From Bradyrhizobium sp. CCBAU 051011 (GTDB lineage: Bacteria > Pseudomonadota > Alphaproteobacteria > Rhizobiales > Xanthobacteraceae): a stretch of 64,000 nt of DNA. Each line of letters starts with the position of its first letter. The first letter of the stretch is position 1. The notes beneath the pieces are model-generated. The model had not been told where the DNA came from. It did not search any database and saw nothing but the letters and a program-made list of their open reading frames with translations. Both the position numbers and the translations under genes were made by a program. Shown in pieces: positions 44,024 to 53,414 of the stretch. The DNA is taken from NCBI RefSeq assembly GCF_009930815.1, contig NZ_CP022222.1:1654501-1718500 (forward strand), given 5' to 3'.

Positions 44024-45228
44024 CCCGCCGCCTTCTTCAACTGCGTAGCCGACAGCGCGCCGCAGGCGCGTTCCAGCATCTGGATGGATTGATCGATCTC
44101 GGCCTCGGTCACGATCAAGGGCGCGAGGAATCGCACCACATTGTCGCCGGCGCCGACGGTGAGCAATTTCTGGTCACGCAACGCATTGACGAGATCGCCC
44201 GAGGGCACCACGGCCTTGACGCCGACCAGAAGTCCCTCGCCGCGCACTTCCGAGAGCACGGCAGGATAGCGATCGACCACCGAGGCGAGTTTCTGTTTCA
44301 ACAGCAGCGACATTTTCTGCACATGATCGAAGAAGCCGGGCTTCAGCATCACGTCGAGCACGGCGTTGGCGGCTGAAATCGCCAGCGGATTGCCGCCGAA
44401 GGTCGAGCCGTGCGAGCCGGGCGTCATGCCGCTCGCGGCCTCCGCCGTCGCCAGCACCGCACCGATCGGAAAACCGCCGCCGAGCGCTTTCGCCAGCGAC
44501 ATCACATCCGGCGTGACGCCGACGCGCTTGTAGGCAAACAGATCGCCGGTGCGGCCCATGCCGGTCTGCACCTCGTCGAACGCGAGCAACAGGCCCTTCT
44601 CGTCGCAGAGCTGGCGCAGCGCCTTGAAGAAGGATTGCGGCGCCGAGCGCACGCCGCCTTCGCCCTGCACCGGCTCGATCAGGATGCCCGCGGTGTTGGG
44701 ACCGATCGCCTTCTTCACGGCTTCCAAATCGCCATGCGGCACCTGGTCAAAACCGTCCATGGGCGGGCCAAAGCCTTCGAGATATTTGGCGGAGCCGGTG
44801 GCCGCGAGCGTGCCCAGCGTGCGGCCGTGGAAGGCGCCCTCGAAGGTGACGAGGCGATAGCGCTCGGGATGGCCCTTGGAGAATTGATAGCGGCGCACGA
44901 CCTTGATCACGCCTTCCATCGCCTCGGCGCCCGAATTGCAGAAAAACACCAGGTCGGCAAAGCTCTGCTCGCACAGCCGCGCGGCCAGCTTCTCGCCATC
45001 GGGCGACTTGAACAGGTTCGACATGTGCCAGAGTTTCGTCGCCTGTTCCTGCAGCGCCTTGATCAGATGCGGATGGCAGTGACCCAGCGCATTCACCGCG
45101 ACGCCCGAGGTGAAATCGAGATAGCGCTCGCCATTGGTTGCGGTCAGCCAGCAGCCCTCGCCGCTTTCGAAGCCGAGATCGACCCTGGCGAAGACGGGAA
45201 GCAGATGCGACGTGGCGCTATTGGTCAT
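44020..45228 (-). CDS. argD: Acetylornithine aminotransferase
   Basis: 402 residues, PLP class III aminotransferase. [56 protein letters not shown] and the PLP Lys in [11 protein letters not shown] are present. Makes N-acetylornithine from N-acetylglutamate semialdehyde. ATG 45228 chosen; GTG 45237 is in frame. Forms an argD-argF operon. Confidence 0.95.
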   Translation of the reverse strand: MTNSATSHLLPVFARVDLGFESGEGCWLTATNGERYLDFTSGVAVNALGHCHPHLIKALQEQATKLWHMSNLFKSPDGEKLAARLCEQSFADLVFFCNSGAEAMEGVIKVVRRYQFSKGHPERYRLVTFEGAFHGRTLGTLAATGSAKYLEGFGPPMDGFDQVPHGDLEAVKKAIGPNTAGILIEPVQGEGGVRSAPQSFFKALRQLCDEKGLLLAFDEVQTGMGRTGDLFAYKRVGVTPDVMSLAKALGGGFPIGAVLATAEAASGMTPGSHGSTFGGNPLAISAANAVLDVMLKPGFFDHVQKMSLLLKQKLASVVDRYPAVLSEVRGEGLLVGVKAVVPSGDLVNALRDQKLLTVGAGDNVVRFLAPLIVTEAEIDQSIQMLERACGALSATQLKKAAG

Positions 45229-45310
45229 GGCAATCACAAAAGGTTTGCACTGAAGGTTGACCGGCCGGGGACACGCAGGCAGTGGCGCGAACGCGGCAGC
45301 AGCCGGTCTG

Positions 45311-45347
45311 GCGAAAACGAAACGTGCCGCCTCTTAAGGGCGGCACG
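45311..45347 (-). terminator. Hairpin with T-rich tail upstream of argD
   Basis: On the minus strand CGTGCCGCC, loop CTTAAGA, GGCGGCACG, then TTTCGTTTT. It lies about 90 bases before the argD start and there is no upstream gene on this strand to terminate, so it may be a leader attenuator for argD-argF. Confidence 0.55.
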
Positions 45348-45500
45348 TGAGAGGTATTCTATGTCGGCCGGGAGCGCTGTCAACACGCCACGGAACGGCC
45401 TTTCCTGCAGTGCAAGATGCCAAAATCCGTAGGATTGCGGTGTGGTGGAAAACACGCAGTGAAACGCCTAGATGTCAGAAGATGTGGACGTTGGGGCGCG

Positions 45501-45647
45501 GACTCTTGCGCCCGAGTCACGCCATATTGTAGCGTTTGGGCTGTCGGGTACGACATCTCGTGCGGCAGTTCTGATCCCTAAGAGTCCATTTGTGCAGGCG
45601 TAAACGTTCGGGCGCGGTTAACGCGCCCGGCGAGGGCTAAGGGATTC
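45501..45647. promoter_or_regulatory. Cluster of four GANTC (CcrM) sites upstream of gcrA
   Basis: GACTC at 45501, GAGTC at 45514, GAGTC at 45582 and GATTC at 45643 within about 150 bases. GANTC is the CcrM methylation site; GcrA acts at methylated GANTC promoters in Caulobacter. A palindrome GGGCGCGGTTAACGCGCCC lies at 45610-45628. Confidence 0.6.
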
Positions 45648-45727
45648 TGACCGCAGGGATTTTTGAGACGAATGACATCGCCCGCGCTGCCCTCGATTGG
45701 CCGGCGCGATGCGAAGGGAAGATTACG

Positions 45728-46240
45728 ATGACGGTTTTGACCTGGTCCGACGATCGCGTCGAGCAGCTGAAGAAGCTCTGGGAAGCCGGATTGTCCGCGA
45801 GCCAGATTGCCGCGGAACTCGGAAATGTGACGCGAAACGCCGTAATCGGCAAAGTGCACCGGCTGGGCCTGTCCGGCCGAGCCAAGAGTCCCTCCTCGGC
45901 CGCTCCGCGGCAGCGCAAGGCACGCCCCGCCGCCCAGCAGATGATGCGGGTGTCGCGCCCGGTCTCGCGCGGCAACACCGCGCTGGCGCACGCTTTCGAG
46001 GTGGAGATCGAGGCCGATCCGGTCGCCTTCGACAATGTAGTGCCGATGAGCCAGCGGCTGTCGCTGCTCGAACTGAACGAGGCGACCTGCCACTGGCCGG
46101 TCGGCGATCCTTCGAGCCCGGAATTCTTCTTCTGCGGCGGCAAGGCGCTCAGCGGCCTGCCCTACTGCGCGCATCACTCGCGCGTGGCGTATCAACCGGC
46201 CGCCGATCGGCGGCGGCAGCAGCCGAAGCAGACGAGGTAA
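45728..46240 (+). CDS. gcrA: Cell-cycle regulator GcrA
   Basis: 170 residues. The conserved N-terminus WSDDRVEQLKKLWEAGLSASQIAAELG...RNAVIGKVHRLGL is the DNA/sigma-70-binding domain. The C-terminal segment LLELNEATCHWPVGDPSSPEFFFCGG...YCAHHSRVAYQP is the second GcrA domain. In Caulobacter it activates S-phase genes with sigma-70. Start ATG 45728 with GGGAAGATTACG upstream. Confidence 0.95.
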   Translation: MTVLTWSDDRVEQLKKLWEAGLSASQIAAELGNVTRNAVIGKVHRLGLSGRAKSPSSAAPRQRKARPAAQQMMRVSRPVSRGNTALAHAFEVEIEADPVAFDNVVPMSQRLSLLELNEATCHWPVGDPSSPEFFFCGGKALSGLPYCAHHSRVAYQPAADRRRQQPKQTR

Positions 46241-46286
46241 GGCGCGCTCATTTGCGCGAGACGTAAGCGCTCCGCGCAAGGTGCGC

Positions 46287-46400
46287 TCCCTCGCCCCGCT
46301 CTTGCGGGGCCACGACGAGCGAAGCTCGCGCTGAGAGGGTTGGGGTGAGGGACTCTGTCCGCGATTGTGGTCTATCGATAGACCTGTGCCCCCTCACCCG
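46287..46400. repeat. CCCTCGCCCC-CTATCGATAG repeat, copy 1
   Basis: GACGAGCGAAGCTCGC, then GTGAGGGACTCT, then the palindrome TCTATCGATAGA and CCCCCTCACCC. The same order of blocks is at 58670-58831. Confidence 0.82.
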
Positions 46401-46422
46401 GATCGCCGATGCGGCAACCACC

Positions 46423-46538
46423 GTCATTGCCAGCGACAAACGCCGAAGCTTTTGCGCAAGGGAACGAAAGCGACGAAGCAATCCATACTTGCCGCGTGGC
46501 ACTATGGATTGCTTCGCTTCGCTTCGCTCGCAATGACG
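46423..46538. repeat. GTCATTGC family repeat, copy 6 (enlarged)
   Basis: GTCATTGCCAGCGACAAACG ... GAAGCAATCCATACTTGCCG ... GCTCGCAATGAC. As in copy 3, the left arm carries an insertion, here of about 25 bases. Confidence 0.85.
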
Positions 46539-46599
46539 ATGAGAGAGCTGCCGCTTTGCCGGGGACGACGGTGGAGTTTGCGCGGATGATAGCGAAGCC

Positions 46600-47304
46600 T
46601 TACGGCTCCACCTTGGCAAACCGGTCATCCAGCGCATAACCGGCGCCGCGCACGGTACGGATCGGGTCCTGCTCGCGGCCGGGGTTGAGCAGCTTGCGCA
46701 GGCGGCCGATGTGGACGTCGACGGTGCGTTCGTCGATATAGATGTCGCGGCCCCAGACGCTGTCGAGCAATTGCTCGCGGCTGAACACGCGGCCGGGATG
46801 TTCGAGGAAAAATTCCAGCAGGCGATATTCGGTCGGGCCGAGGTCGATCTGGCGGCCGGAGCGCGCGACGCGGCGTTTCTCGCGGTCGAGTTCGATGTCG
46901 CCATAGGTCAGCACGGTAGCGAGCCGCTCCGGGCTTGCCCGACGCAACAGGCCTTTCACCCGCGCCAGGAGTTCCGGCACCGAGAACGGCTTGACGATGT
47001 AGTCGTCGGCACCGGTCGCAAGCCCCCGCACCCGCTCGCTCTCCTCGCCGCGCGCGGTCAGCATGATGATCGGTAGTTGCTTGGTTTCGGGGCGAGCGCG
47101 CAGGCGGCGGCACAGCTCGATGCCGGAGAGGCCCGGCAGCATCCAGTCGAGCACGACGAGGTCGGGCACGCGCTCCTTCAGCCGCGTATCGGCGTCGTCG
47201 CCGCGGCCTACGGTCTCGACCTCATAGCCTTCAGCGTCGAGGTTGTAGCGCAACAGCGTGGTCAGCGCTTCCTCGTCCTCGACCACCATAATGCGTGCGC
47301 TCAT
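46600..47304 (-). CDS. phoB: Phosphate regulon response regulator PhoB
   Basis: 234 residues. Receiver domain (VVEDEEALTTLLRYNL, phospho-Asp in VVLDWMLPG, Lys in IVKPFSVPE) and an OmpR-type winged helix (LGPTEYRLLEFFLEHPGRVFSREQLLDSVWG, DERTVDVHIGRLRK). Binds Pho boxes when phosphorylated by PhoR. ATG 47304 gives a normal start; the longer frame is noncoding. Last gene of the pst/pho cluster. Confidence 0.96.
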   Translation of the reverse strand: MSARIMVVEDEEALTTLLRYNLDAEGYEVETVGRGDDADTRLKERVPDLVVLDWMLPGLSGIELCRRLRARPETKQLPIIMLTARGEESERVRGLATGADDYIVKPFSVPELLARVKGLLRRASPERLATVLTYGDIELDREKRRVARSGRQIDLGPTEYRLLEFFLEHPGRVFSREQLLDSVWGRDIYIDERTVDVHIGRLRKLLNPGREQDPIRTVRGAGYALDDRFAKVEP

Positions 47305-47377
47305 CCTTTTCTTGCCTCTTCTGTCTGACGCGTTTTCTTCACGCGAACCGGCCTCCACTTCGCTCGAAAACGCTACG

Positions 47378-48094
47378 TCAACTATTCGGCACGGTCGTAG
47401 CAAACGTCGTCATGTCGCCCTTCGGGCGCTTGTCGAGCATCTGCTGTCCCTCGATCATGTAGAACACGGTTTCGGCGATGTTGGTCGCGTGGTCGCCGAT
47501 CCGCTCAATATTCTTGGCGCAGAACATCAAATGAATGCAGAACGAGATGTTGCGCGGGTCTTCCATCATGTAGGTGAGAAGTTCGCGGAACAGCGAGGTG
47601 CAGATGGCGTCGACTTCCTCGTCGCCTTTCCAGACCGCCATTGCCGCCGGCAGGTCGTGCGCGGCATAGGCGTCCAGCACCGACTTGACCTGCGTTTGCA
47701 CCAGATCGGTCATGTGTTCGAGGCCGCGCATCAGCTTCAGCGGCTGGAAATCGTTCTCCAGGGCCGCGACCCGCTTGCCCATGTTCTTGGCGAGATCGCC
47801 GATCCGCTCCAGATCGGTGGCGACGCGCATGGCGCCGACGATTTCGCGCAAGTCGATCGCCATCGGCTGGCGGCGGGCGATGGTCAATACCGCTCGCTCC
47901 TCGATCAAATGCTGCAGGCGGTCGATCTCGACATCGGTTGCGACGACGCGCTTGCCGAGTGCGACGTCGCGGCGGACCAGCGCGTCGACAGATTCGGTGA
48001 TCATGCGTTCGGCCAGGCCGCCCATCTCCGCGACCAGGCGGGTGAGTTCCTGAAGGTCGCTGTCGAACGCCTTGGCGGTGTGCTCGGAAGCCAT
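47378..48094 (-). CDS. phoU: Phosphate-transport accessory protein PhoU
   Basis: 238 residues, two PhoU three-helix repeats, each with the metal-binding E/D pattern (TDVEIDRLQHLIEERAVLTIARRQPMAIDLREIVGAMRVATDLERIGDLAKN and NISFCIHLMFCAKNIERIGDHATNIAE). Links Pst transporter state to PhoR. Eleven bases after pstB. Confidence 0.96.
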   Translation of the reverse strand: MASEHTAKAFDSDLQELTRLVAEMGGLAERMITESVDALVRRDVALGKRVVATDVEIDRLQHLIEERAVLTIARRQPMAIDLREIVGAMRVATDLERIGDLAKNMGKRVAALENDFQPLKLMRGLEHMTDLVQTQVKSVLDAYAAHDLPAAMAVWKGDEEVDAICTSLFRELLTYMMEDPRNISFCIHLMFCAKNIERIGDHATNIAETVFYMIEGQQMLDKRPKGDMTTFATTVPNS

Positions 48095-48105
48095 GTCTTG
48101 TCTCC

Positions 48106-48927
48106 TCAGCCGAACCGGCCGGTGATGTAATCCTGGGTGCGTCGGTCGCTCGGCGAAGTGAAGATCTTGTTGGTGTCGTCGAATTCGATCAGCTCGCCGA
48201 GATACATGAAGGCGGTCTTGTCGGAGACGCGCGCCGCCTGCTGCATATTATGGGTGACGATGGCGATGGTGTAGTCCTCCGCCAGTTCCTGAATCAGTTC
48301 CTCGATCTTGGCGGTCGAGATCGGGTCGAGCGCCGAACAGGGTTCGTCAAACAGGATTACCTCGGGCCTGACAGCGACCGTGCGGGCGATGCAGAGCCGC
48401 TGCTGCTGGCCGCCGGACAGCGAGAGGCCGGAGGCGTTCAGCTTGTCCTTGACCTCGTTCCACAGCGCGCCGCCGCGCAGCGCCTTCTCGACCCGGCCGT
48501 CCATTTCCGACTTCGAGATCTTCTCATAGAGGCGGATGCCGAAGGCGATGTTTTCGTAGATCGTCATCGGGAACGGCGTCGGCTTCTGGAACACCATGCC
48601 GACGCGGGCCCGCAGCAAATTGAGGTCGAGCTTGGGGTCAAGGATGTTGGTCTGGTCGAGCATCAGCTGACCGGTCGCCTTCTGGCCGGGATAAAGGTCG
48701 TACATCCGGTTGAAGATCCGCAGCAGCGTGGACTTGCCGCAGCCGGATGGGCCGATGAAGGCGGTGACGCGGTGGGTGCCGAGCGTCAGGTTGATGTTCT
48801 TCAGCGCGTGATGTTCGCCATAGTAGAAGTTCAGGCCGCGGGCGGTCACCTTCGGCGCGGCCTCGGGCAGCGCTACCTGCGGAACGGGCCCGCTCGCGGA
48901 ACTCACGGATACGGAGAGATCGGTCAT
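48106..48927 (-). CDS. pstB: Phosphate ABC transporter ATPase PstB
   Basis: 273 residues. Walker [11 protein letters not shown]-loop [10 protein letters not shown], signature LSGGQQQR, Walker [13 protein letters not shown], and the H-loop in [11 protein letters not shown] 48927 overlaps the pstA stop (ATGA). The longer open frame upstream only shadows pstA. Confidence 0.97.
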   Translation of the reverse strand: MTDLSVSVSSASGPVPQVALPEAAPKVTARGLNFYYGEHHALKNINLTLGTHRVTAFIGPSGCGKSTLLRIFNRMYDLYPGQKATGQLMLDQTNILDPKLDLNLLRARVGMVFQKPTPFPMTIYENIAFGIRLYEKISKSEMDGRVEKALRGGALWNEVKDKLNASGLSLSGGQQQRLCIARTVAVRPEVILFDEPCSALDPISTAKIEELIQELAEDYTIAIVTHNMQQAARVSDKTAFMYLGELIEFDDTNKIFTSPSDRRTQDYITGRFG

Positions 48928-49769
48928 TTGGATGTCCTCTCGGCGCCAAGAATGCGCGCGCCAATATTCAGGGCAAGTACGGTGAGCGTGATCAGCAGGG
49001 CCCCGGCCCAGGCGAGCTGCTTCCAGTAGGCATAGGGGCTCTGGACGAAGTTGTTGATGGTGACCGGCAGGTTCGCCATCGTCTTGGTCATATCCAGGCT
49101 GAAGAACTGGTTGGACAGCGCGGTGAACAGCAGCGGCGCGGTTTCGCCGGCGACGCGGGCGGTGGCCAGCAGGACGCCGGTGATCAGGCCGGCGCGCGCG
49201 GCGCGGTAGGCGATCCGCCGGATCACCAGCGAGCGCGGCATGCCGAGCGCGGACGCCGCCTCGCGCAAGGGATTGGGCACCAGGCCGAGCATGTCCTCGG
49301 TGGTGCGGACCACCACCGGGATCACGATCACGGCGAGCGCCAGACAGCCGGCGAAGGCCGAGAAGCCGCCCATCGGCACCACGATGGCGCCGTAGATGAA
49401 CAGGCCGATGATGATCGACGGCGCGCTCAGCAGGATGTCGTTGATGAAGCGGATCACCGAGGTGAGCTTGTCGTGCTTGCCGTATTCGGCGAGATACGTA
49501 CCTGCGAACAGGCCGAGCGGCGCGCCGATGCCGACCCCGATCACGGTCATCATGATCGAGCCGATGATGGCGTTGCGCAAGCCGCCATCGGTCGAACCCG
49601 GCGGCGGCGTATCCTGGGTGAAGACGGCGAGATTGAGCCCGGTGACGCCGTTGTAGAACAGCGTGAACAGGATCAGCGCCAGCCAGGTCACGCCGAACAA
49701 CGCGGCGCCCAGGCAAAGGAACTTGACGATGATGTTGTTGCGGCGGCGGGATACGTAAATCGGATTCAT
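48924..49769 (-). CDS. pstA: Phosphate ABC transporter permease PstA
   Basis: 281 residues, six membrane spans. The EAA loop is [31 protein letters not shown]. Starts four bases after pstC ends, so translation is likely coupled. Confidence 0.96.
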   Translation of the reverse strand: MNPIYVSRRRNNIIVKFLCLGAALFGVTWLALILFTLFYNGVTGLNLAVFTQDTPPPGSTDGGLRNAIIGSIMMTVIGVGIGAPLGLFAGTYLAEYGKHDKLTSVIRFINDILLSAPSIIIGLFIYGAIVVPMGGFSAFAGCLALAVIVIPVVVRTTEDMLGLVPNPLREAASALGMPRSLVIRRIAYRAARAGLITGVLLATARVAGETAPLLFTALSNQFFSLDMTKTMANLPVTINNFVQSPYAYWKQLAWAGALLITLTVLALNIGARILGAERTSK

Positions 49770-49773
49770 GATC

Positions 49774-50772
49774 TCAGTTCCCCGCTTTCTTTTCCAGCCG
49801 CATCAGCATCAGCCTTGCGGCAGCAAGAACGAAGAACGTCAGCACGAACAGCAGCAAGCCAAGCAGGATCAGGCCGGATTGATGTAGCCCGTCGCTCTCG
49901 GCGAATTCGGAAGCGATGGCGGCGGATATCGTGGTGCCCGGCGCGAAGATCGAGGACTGGATCTTGAACGAATTGCCGATGATGAAGGTCACCGCCATGG
50001 TCTCGCCGAGCGCGCGGCCGAGCGCCAGCATGATGCCACCGATCACTCCGACTCGGGTGTAGGGGATCACCACGTTGCGAACGACTTCCCAGTTGGTACA
50101 CCCCACCCCGTAGGCGGCCTCTTTGAGCACCGGCGGGACCGTCTTGAAGACGTCGACCGAGATCGCGGTGATGAAGGGCAATACCATGATCGCCAGAATC
50201 AATGACGCGTTGAACAAGCTGAGATAGGACGGCGGACCAGCGAAGATCGTCCCCAGCACGGGAACGCCGTCGAACACGCTGATCATCAACGGCTGGAAGG
50301 TGTTGGCCAGGAACGGGCCCAGCACGAAGAAACCCCACATGCCGTAGATGATGGAGGGAATGCCGGCCAGCAGTTCGATGGCAAGTCCGATCGGACGGCG
50401 CAGCCAGATCGGACAGATCTCGGTGAGGAAAATCGCGATGCCGAGGCCGACGGGAATGGCGATCATCATCGCGATCACGGAGGTGATCAGCGTGCCATAG
50501 ATCGGGCCGAGCGCGCCCAACACCGGCGGATCGGCCGAGGGCGCCCAGCGTTGCGTCCACAGGAAGGCTGCGCCATATTCACGGATGGCGGGCCAGGCGC
50601 CAACAATGAGCGAAATGATGATGCCGCCGAGGATGAGCAGAACCGAGATCGCGCAGGCGCGCGTGATCCAGTAGAAGGTGACGTCGCCGAGCTTGAACGC
50701 GCTGAGAGCCCTCGCGCGATCATAGGGCCCAGCAGCATCCATTACGTCGCTATCAACCGTCATTTCTGCCAC
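49774..50772 (-). CDS. pstC: Phosphate ABC transporter permease PstC
   Basis: 332 residues, six spans. EAA loop [34 protein letters not shown] 50772 is preferred over ATG 50763 since AGGGG lies seven bases upstream of GTG. Confidence 0.95.
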   Translation of the reverse strand: MAEMTVDSDVMDAAGPYDRARALSAFKLGDVTFYWITRACAISVLLILGGIIISLIVGAWPAIREYGAAFLWTQRWAPSADPPVLGALGPIYGTLITSVIAMMIAIPVGLGIAIFLTEICPIWLRRPIGLAIELLAGIPSIIYGMWGFFVLGPFLANTFQPLMISVFDGVPVLGTIFAGPPSYLSLFNASLILAIMVLPFITAISVDVFKTVPPVLKEAAYGVGCTNWEVVRNVVIPYTRVGVIGGIMLALGRALGETMAVTFIIGNSFKIQSSIFAPGTTISAAIASEFAESDGLHQSGLILLGLLLFVLTFFVLAAARLMLMRLEKKAGN

Positions 50773-50869
50773 GCCAATCCCCTGTACTTATAGCCCAATG
50801 ACCCGGACTTCGGTGCACGGCTTTTTCGGCTCGCGCTTTGTTCTTGCCTCTCCTGTCCCGAGAGGGGTG

Positions 50870-50895
50870 CTCAACCCGGGGCATCCCGGGTTGAG
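50870..50895. promoter_or_regulatory. Stem-loop between pstS and pstC
   Basis: CTCAACCCGGG, loop GCAT, CCCGGGTTGAG: eleven perfect pairs without a T-run. Such hairpins after binding-protein genes in ABC transporter operons usually protect the upstream mRNA so that more binding protein than permease is made. Confidence 0.75.
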
Positions 50896-50922
50896 CGATC
50901 GTGTAGCGAAGTGCTGGACCGA

Positions 50923-51933
50923 TCAGCTCTTGATCTCGGACGACCAGGTCTTTTCGATCTGCTTGACCACCGAGTCCGGCATCGGGATGTAGTCGAGCTC
51001 TTCGGCCATCTTGTCGCCCTTCTCAAACGCCCATTTGAAGAACTTGATGGCCTCCTGGGACGCCGCCTTGTCGGTCGCATCCTTGTGCATCAGGATGAAG
51101 GTCGCGCCGGTGATCGGCCACGACGCATCGCCGGGCTGGTCGGTCAGGATGACGAAGTAGTTCTTGGCGCCGGCCCAATCGGCATTGGCGGCCGCGGCCT
51201 GGAATGCGCCAATCGTCGGCTGCACGGTCTTGCCGGCCTTGTTGATGACAGCACCGTAGGTCAGCTTGTTCTGCTTGGCATAGGCGTACTCGACATAGCC
51301 AATCGAGTTCTTGGTCTGACTGACATTGCCGGCGACGCCTTCGTTACCCTTGGCGCCAACGCCCGTCGGCCACTCAACCGCGGTACCGGCACCGGCCTTC
51401 GCCTTCCACTCGGCATTGGTCTTCGAGAGATAGTCGGTCCAGATGAACGTGGTGCCGGAGCCGTCCGAACGGCGCACCACCGTGATCGCGTCGGAGGGCA
51501 GCTTGACCTTAGGATTGAGCTTAGCGATCGCGGGATCGTCCCACTTCTTGATCTTGCCGAGATAGATGTCGCCGAGGAGCTCGCCGGAGAACACCAACTC
51601 ACCCGGCTTGATGCCCTCGAGGTTCACGACCGGCACCAGCGCGCCCATCGCCTGCGGCCACTGAATCATGCCGTCCTTTTCAAGCTGCTCCGGCTTCAGC
51701 GGCATATCGCTGGCGCCGAAGGTCACGGTCTTGGCCTGGATCTGCTTAATGCCGGCGCCAGAGCCGATCGACTGATAGTTCAGACCGTTGCCGGTCTCCT
51801 TCTTGTAGGCATCAGCCCACTTCGAATAGAGCGGGAAGGGGAAGGTCGCGCCCGCGCCGGTGATATCGGCAGCGAAGGCCGACGTCGAAGCGGCGACCAG
51901 GCCGGCAGCGACGATAGCTTTCATGAAATTCAT
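50923..51933 (-). CDS. pstS: Phosphate-binding protein PstS
   Basis: 336 residues with a signal peptide (cleavage after AFA). Mature start ADITGAGATFPFPLYSKWADAY, the SGAG/DMPL and RSDGSGTTFIWTDYLSK phosphate-binding segments are standard. GGAG precedes ATG 51933. Expression by PhoB through the upstream Pho box. Confidence 0.97.
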   Translation of the reverse strand: MNFMKAIVAAGLVAASTSAFAADITGAGATFPFPLYSKWADAYKKETGNGLNYQSIGSGAGIKQIQAKTVTFGASDMPLKPEQLEKDGMIQWPQAMGALVPVVNLEGIKPGELVFSGELLGDIYLGKIKKWDDPAIAKLNPKVKLPSDAITVVRRSDGSGTTFIWTDYLSKTNAEWKAKAGAGTAVEWPTGVGAKGNEGVAGNVSQTKNSIGYVEYAYAKQNKLTYGAVINKAGKTVQPTIGAFQAAAANADWAGAKNYFVILTDQPGDASWPITGATFILMHKDATDKAASQEAIKFFKWAFEKGDKMAEELDYIPMPDSVVKQIEKTWSSEIKS

Positions 51934-52030
51934 GGTTGGTCTCCATCTGGTGAGCGAAGCGCCAATGCGCCCGATCGCGCTCACGCACCGTCCATCTAGG
52001 GGCGGTCGATAGAGCTTTTACGAAGGTTCG

Positions 52031-52048
52031 ATGACAGTTGGATGACAG
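52031..52048 (-). promoter_or_regulatory. Pho box of the pst operon
   Basis: Minus strand CTGTCATCCAACTGTCAT: two perfect CTGTCAT half-sites 11 bases apart, as in the PhoB consensus. It lies 98 bases upstream of the pstS ATG, between phoR and pstS, giving pstS its own PhoB-driven promoter inside the cluster. Confidence 0.93.
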
Positions 52049-52074
52049 TTCTAAGCGATTGAAATCGCTTAGAT

Positions 52075-53373
52075 TCAATGCGCTACAGGGGTTTTCGCCT
52101 GGGGAAAACAGGCGGTAAAGGTGGCCCCGTTCTTGGGCACGCTTTCGATCAAAAGCCGGCCGCGATGGCGGTTAAGAATATGTTTCACCAGGGATAAACC
52201 GAGCCCGGTTCCACCCTGGGCGCGGCTGTCGCCGACATCGACCCGGTAGAACCGTTCAGTGAGCCGCGGCAGATGCTCCGGGGCGATGCCGGGGCCGAAA
52301 TCGCGGACCATGACGCGGAGTTCCGGCGCACCCTCAGCAGATGTCGCCTGCCTCAGCGAGACGACCACCCGCTCGCCGGACGCGCCATATTTGAGCGCGT
52401 TCTCGATCAGGTTCTCGAACAGCCGCAGCAGTTCCTCGCGGTCGCCCGCGATCGTCGCCGATGCGGGCAGATCGATTTCGATCGCAACCTGCCGCTCGCG
52501 CGCCAGCGGCTCCAGCCCGTCGGCGACCTGGCGGATGATCGGCACGATATCGACGCAGGCGTCGGGCCGGACATGGGCCGACAATTCGACCCGCGACAGC
52601 GACAGGAGATCGTCGATCAGCCGCGCCATCCGCGTCGCCTGCGTATGCATGATCGACAGAAAGCGCTCGCGGGCCTTGGCGTCGTCCTTGGCGGGACCCT
52701 GCAGCGTATCGATGAAACCCGACAACGCCGCGAGCGGCGTGCGCAATTCATGGCTGGCATTGGCGACGAAGTCGGCGCGCATCTCCTCGACCCGCCGCAG
52801 CGGCGTCTGGTCGTGGAAGGTCAGCAGCATGCATTTCTCGGTGCCGCCGAACAGGGTGGGGACCGGCACCGGCGTGATGATCAGTTCCATCCAACGGTCG
52901 ACCGGCACCTGGTCCAGATAGGTCGCCCGGCGCGGCTCGGTGGTCGCGATCGCCTCGCGCAGCGCGGTGATGATTTCCGGCGAGCGCAGCGCGAACTGCG
53001 CGAGTTCGTTCTTGCGCAGCGCGGGCGCAAGCTGGGCGGCCGCCGCATTGAGATGAATGACGCGCCCGGCGCGGTCGAGCAGCACGGCCGGATCCGGCAT
53101 GCCGGCAACGACCGCGCTGACGGCAGCGGACTCGACCGGGCTGACGGCCCGGACATCGTCTCGCGAGGCCGCCACATGATGCAGCCGCCACGGCACCAGC
53201 GCTGCGGCCGAGATGCAGATGAAAACGGCGACGGCGCGGGCCAGCGAGAGATCGGCCAATACCACGAGCGCGCAAAGCGCGAGGCCGGCGGCCAGCAGGA
53301 TGATGGCCGAGTGCCGCAACCGGTCAGGCCACGGTGCGAAGAAGGAGGAAGAGTGGGAATCGTCGATCGCCAT
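52075..53373 (-). CDS. phoR: Phosphate regulon sensor kinase PhoR
   Basis: 432 residues. Two N-terminal membrane spans (about 21-40 and 45-62), a PAS domain (GMPDPAVLLDRAGRVIHLNAAA), the dimerisation helix FVANASHELRTPLAALSGFI with the phospho-His, and an ATPase domain (LFENLIENALKYG, VRDFGPGIAPEHLPRLTERFYRVD, GGTGLGLSLVKHIL). Phosphorylates PhoB when phosphate is low. Confidence 0.96.
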   Translation of the reverse strand: MAIDDSHSSSFFAPWPDRLRHSAIILLAAGLALCALVVLADLSLARAVAVFICISAAALVPWRLHHVAASRDDVRAVSPVESAAVSAVVAGMPDPAVLLDRAGRVIHLNAAAAQLAPALRKNELAQFALRSPEIITALREAIATTEPRRATYLDQVPVDRWMELIITPVPVPTLFGGTEKCMLLTFHDQTPLRRVEEMRADFVANASHELRTPLAALSGFIDTLQGPAKDDAKARERFLSIMHTQATRMARLIDDLLSLSRVELSAHVRPDACVDIVPIIRQVADGLEPLARERQVAIEIDLPASATIAGDREELLRLFENLIENALKYGASGERVVVSLRQATSAEGAPELRVMVRDFGPGIAPEHLPRLTERFYRVDVGDSRAQGGTGLGLSLVKHILNRHRGRLLIESVPKNGATFTACFPQAKTPVAH

Positions 53374-53414
53374 GGCGCAGGCTTTCCTCTAATCGCGAAG
53401 CCCCCGCCGCGTCA

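Noticed and set aside
48928..49716. Upstream extension of pstB (263 extra codons)
   Set aside because: It is an out-of-frame shadow of pstA; the pstB ATG at 48927 overlaps the pstA stop in the usual way.
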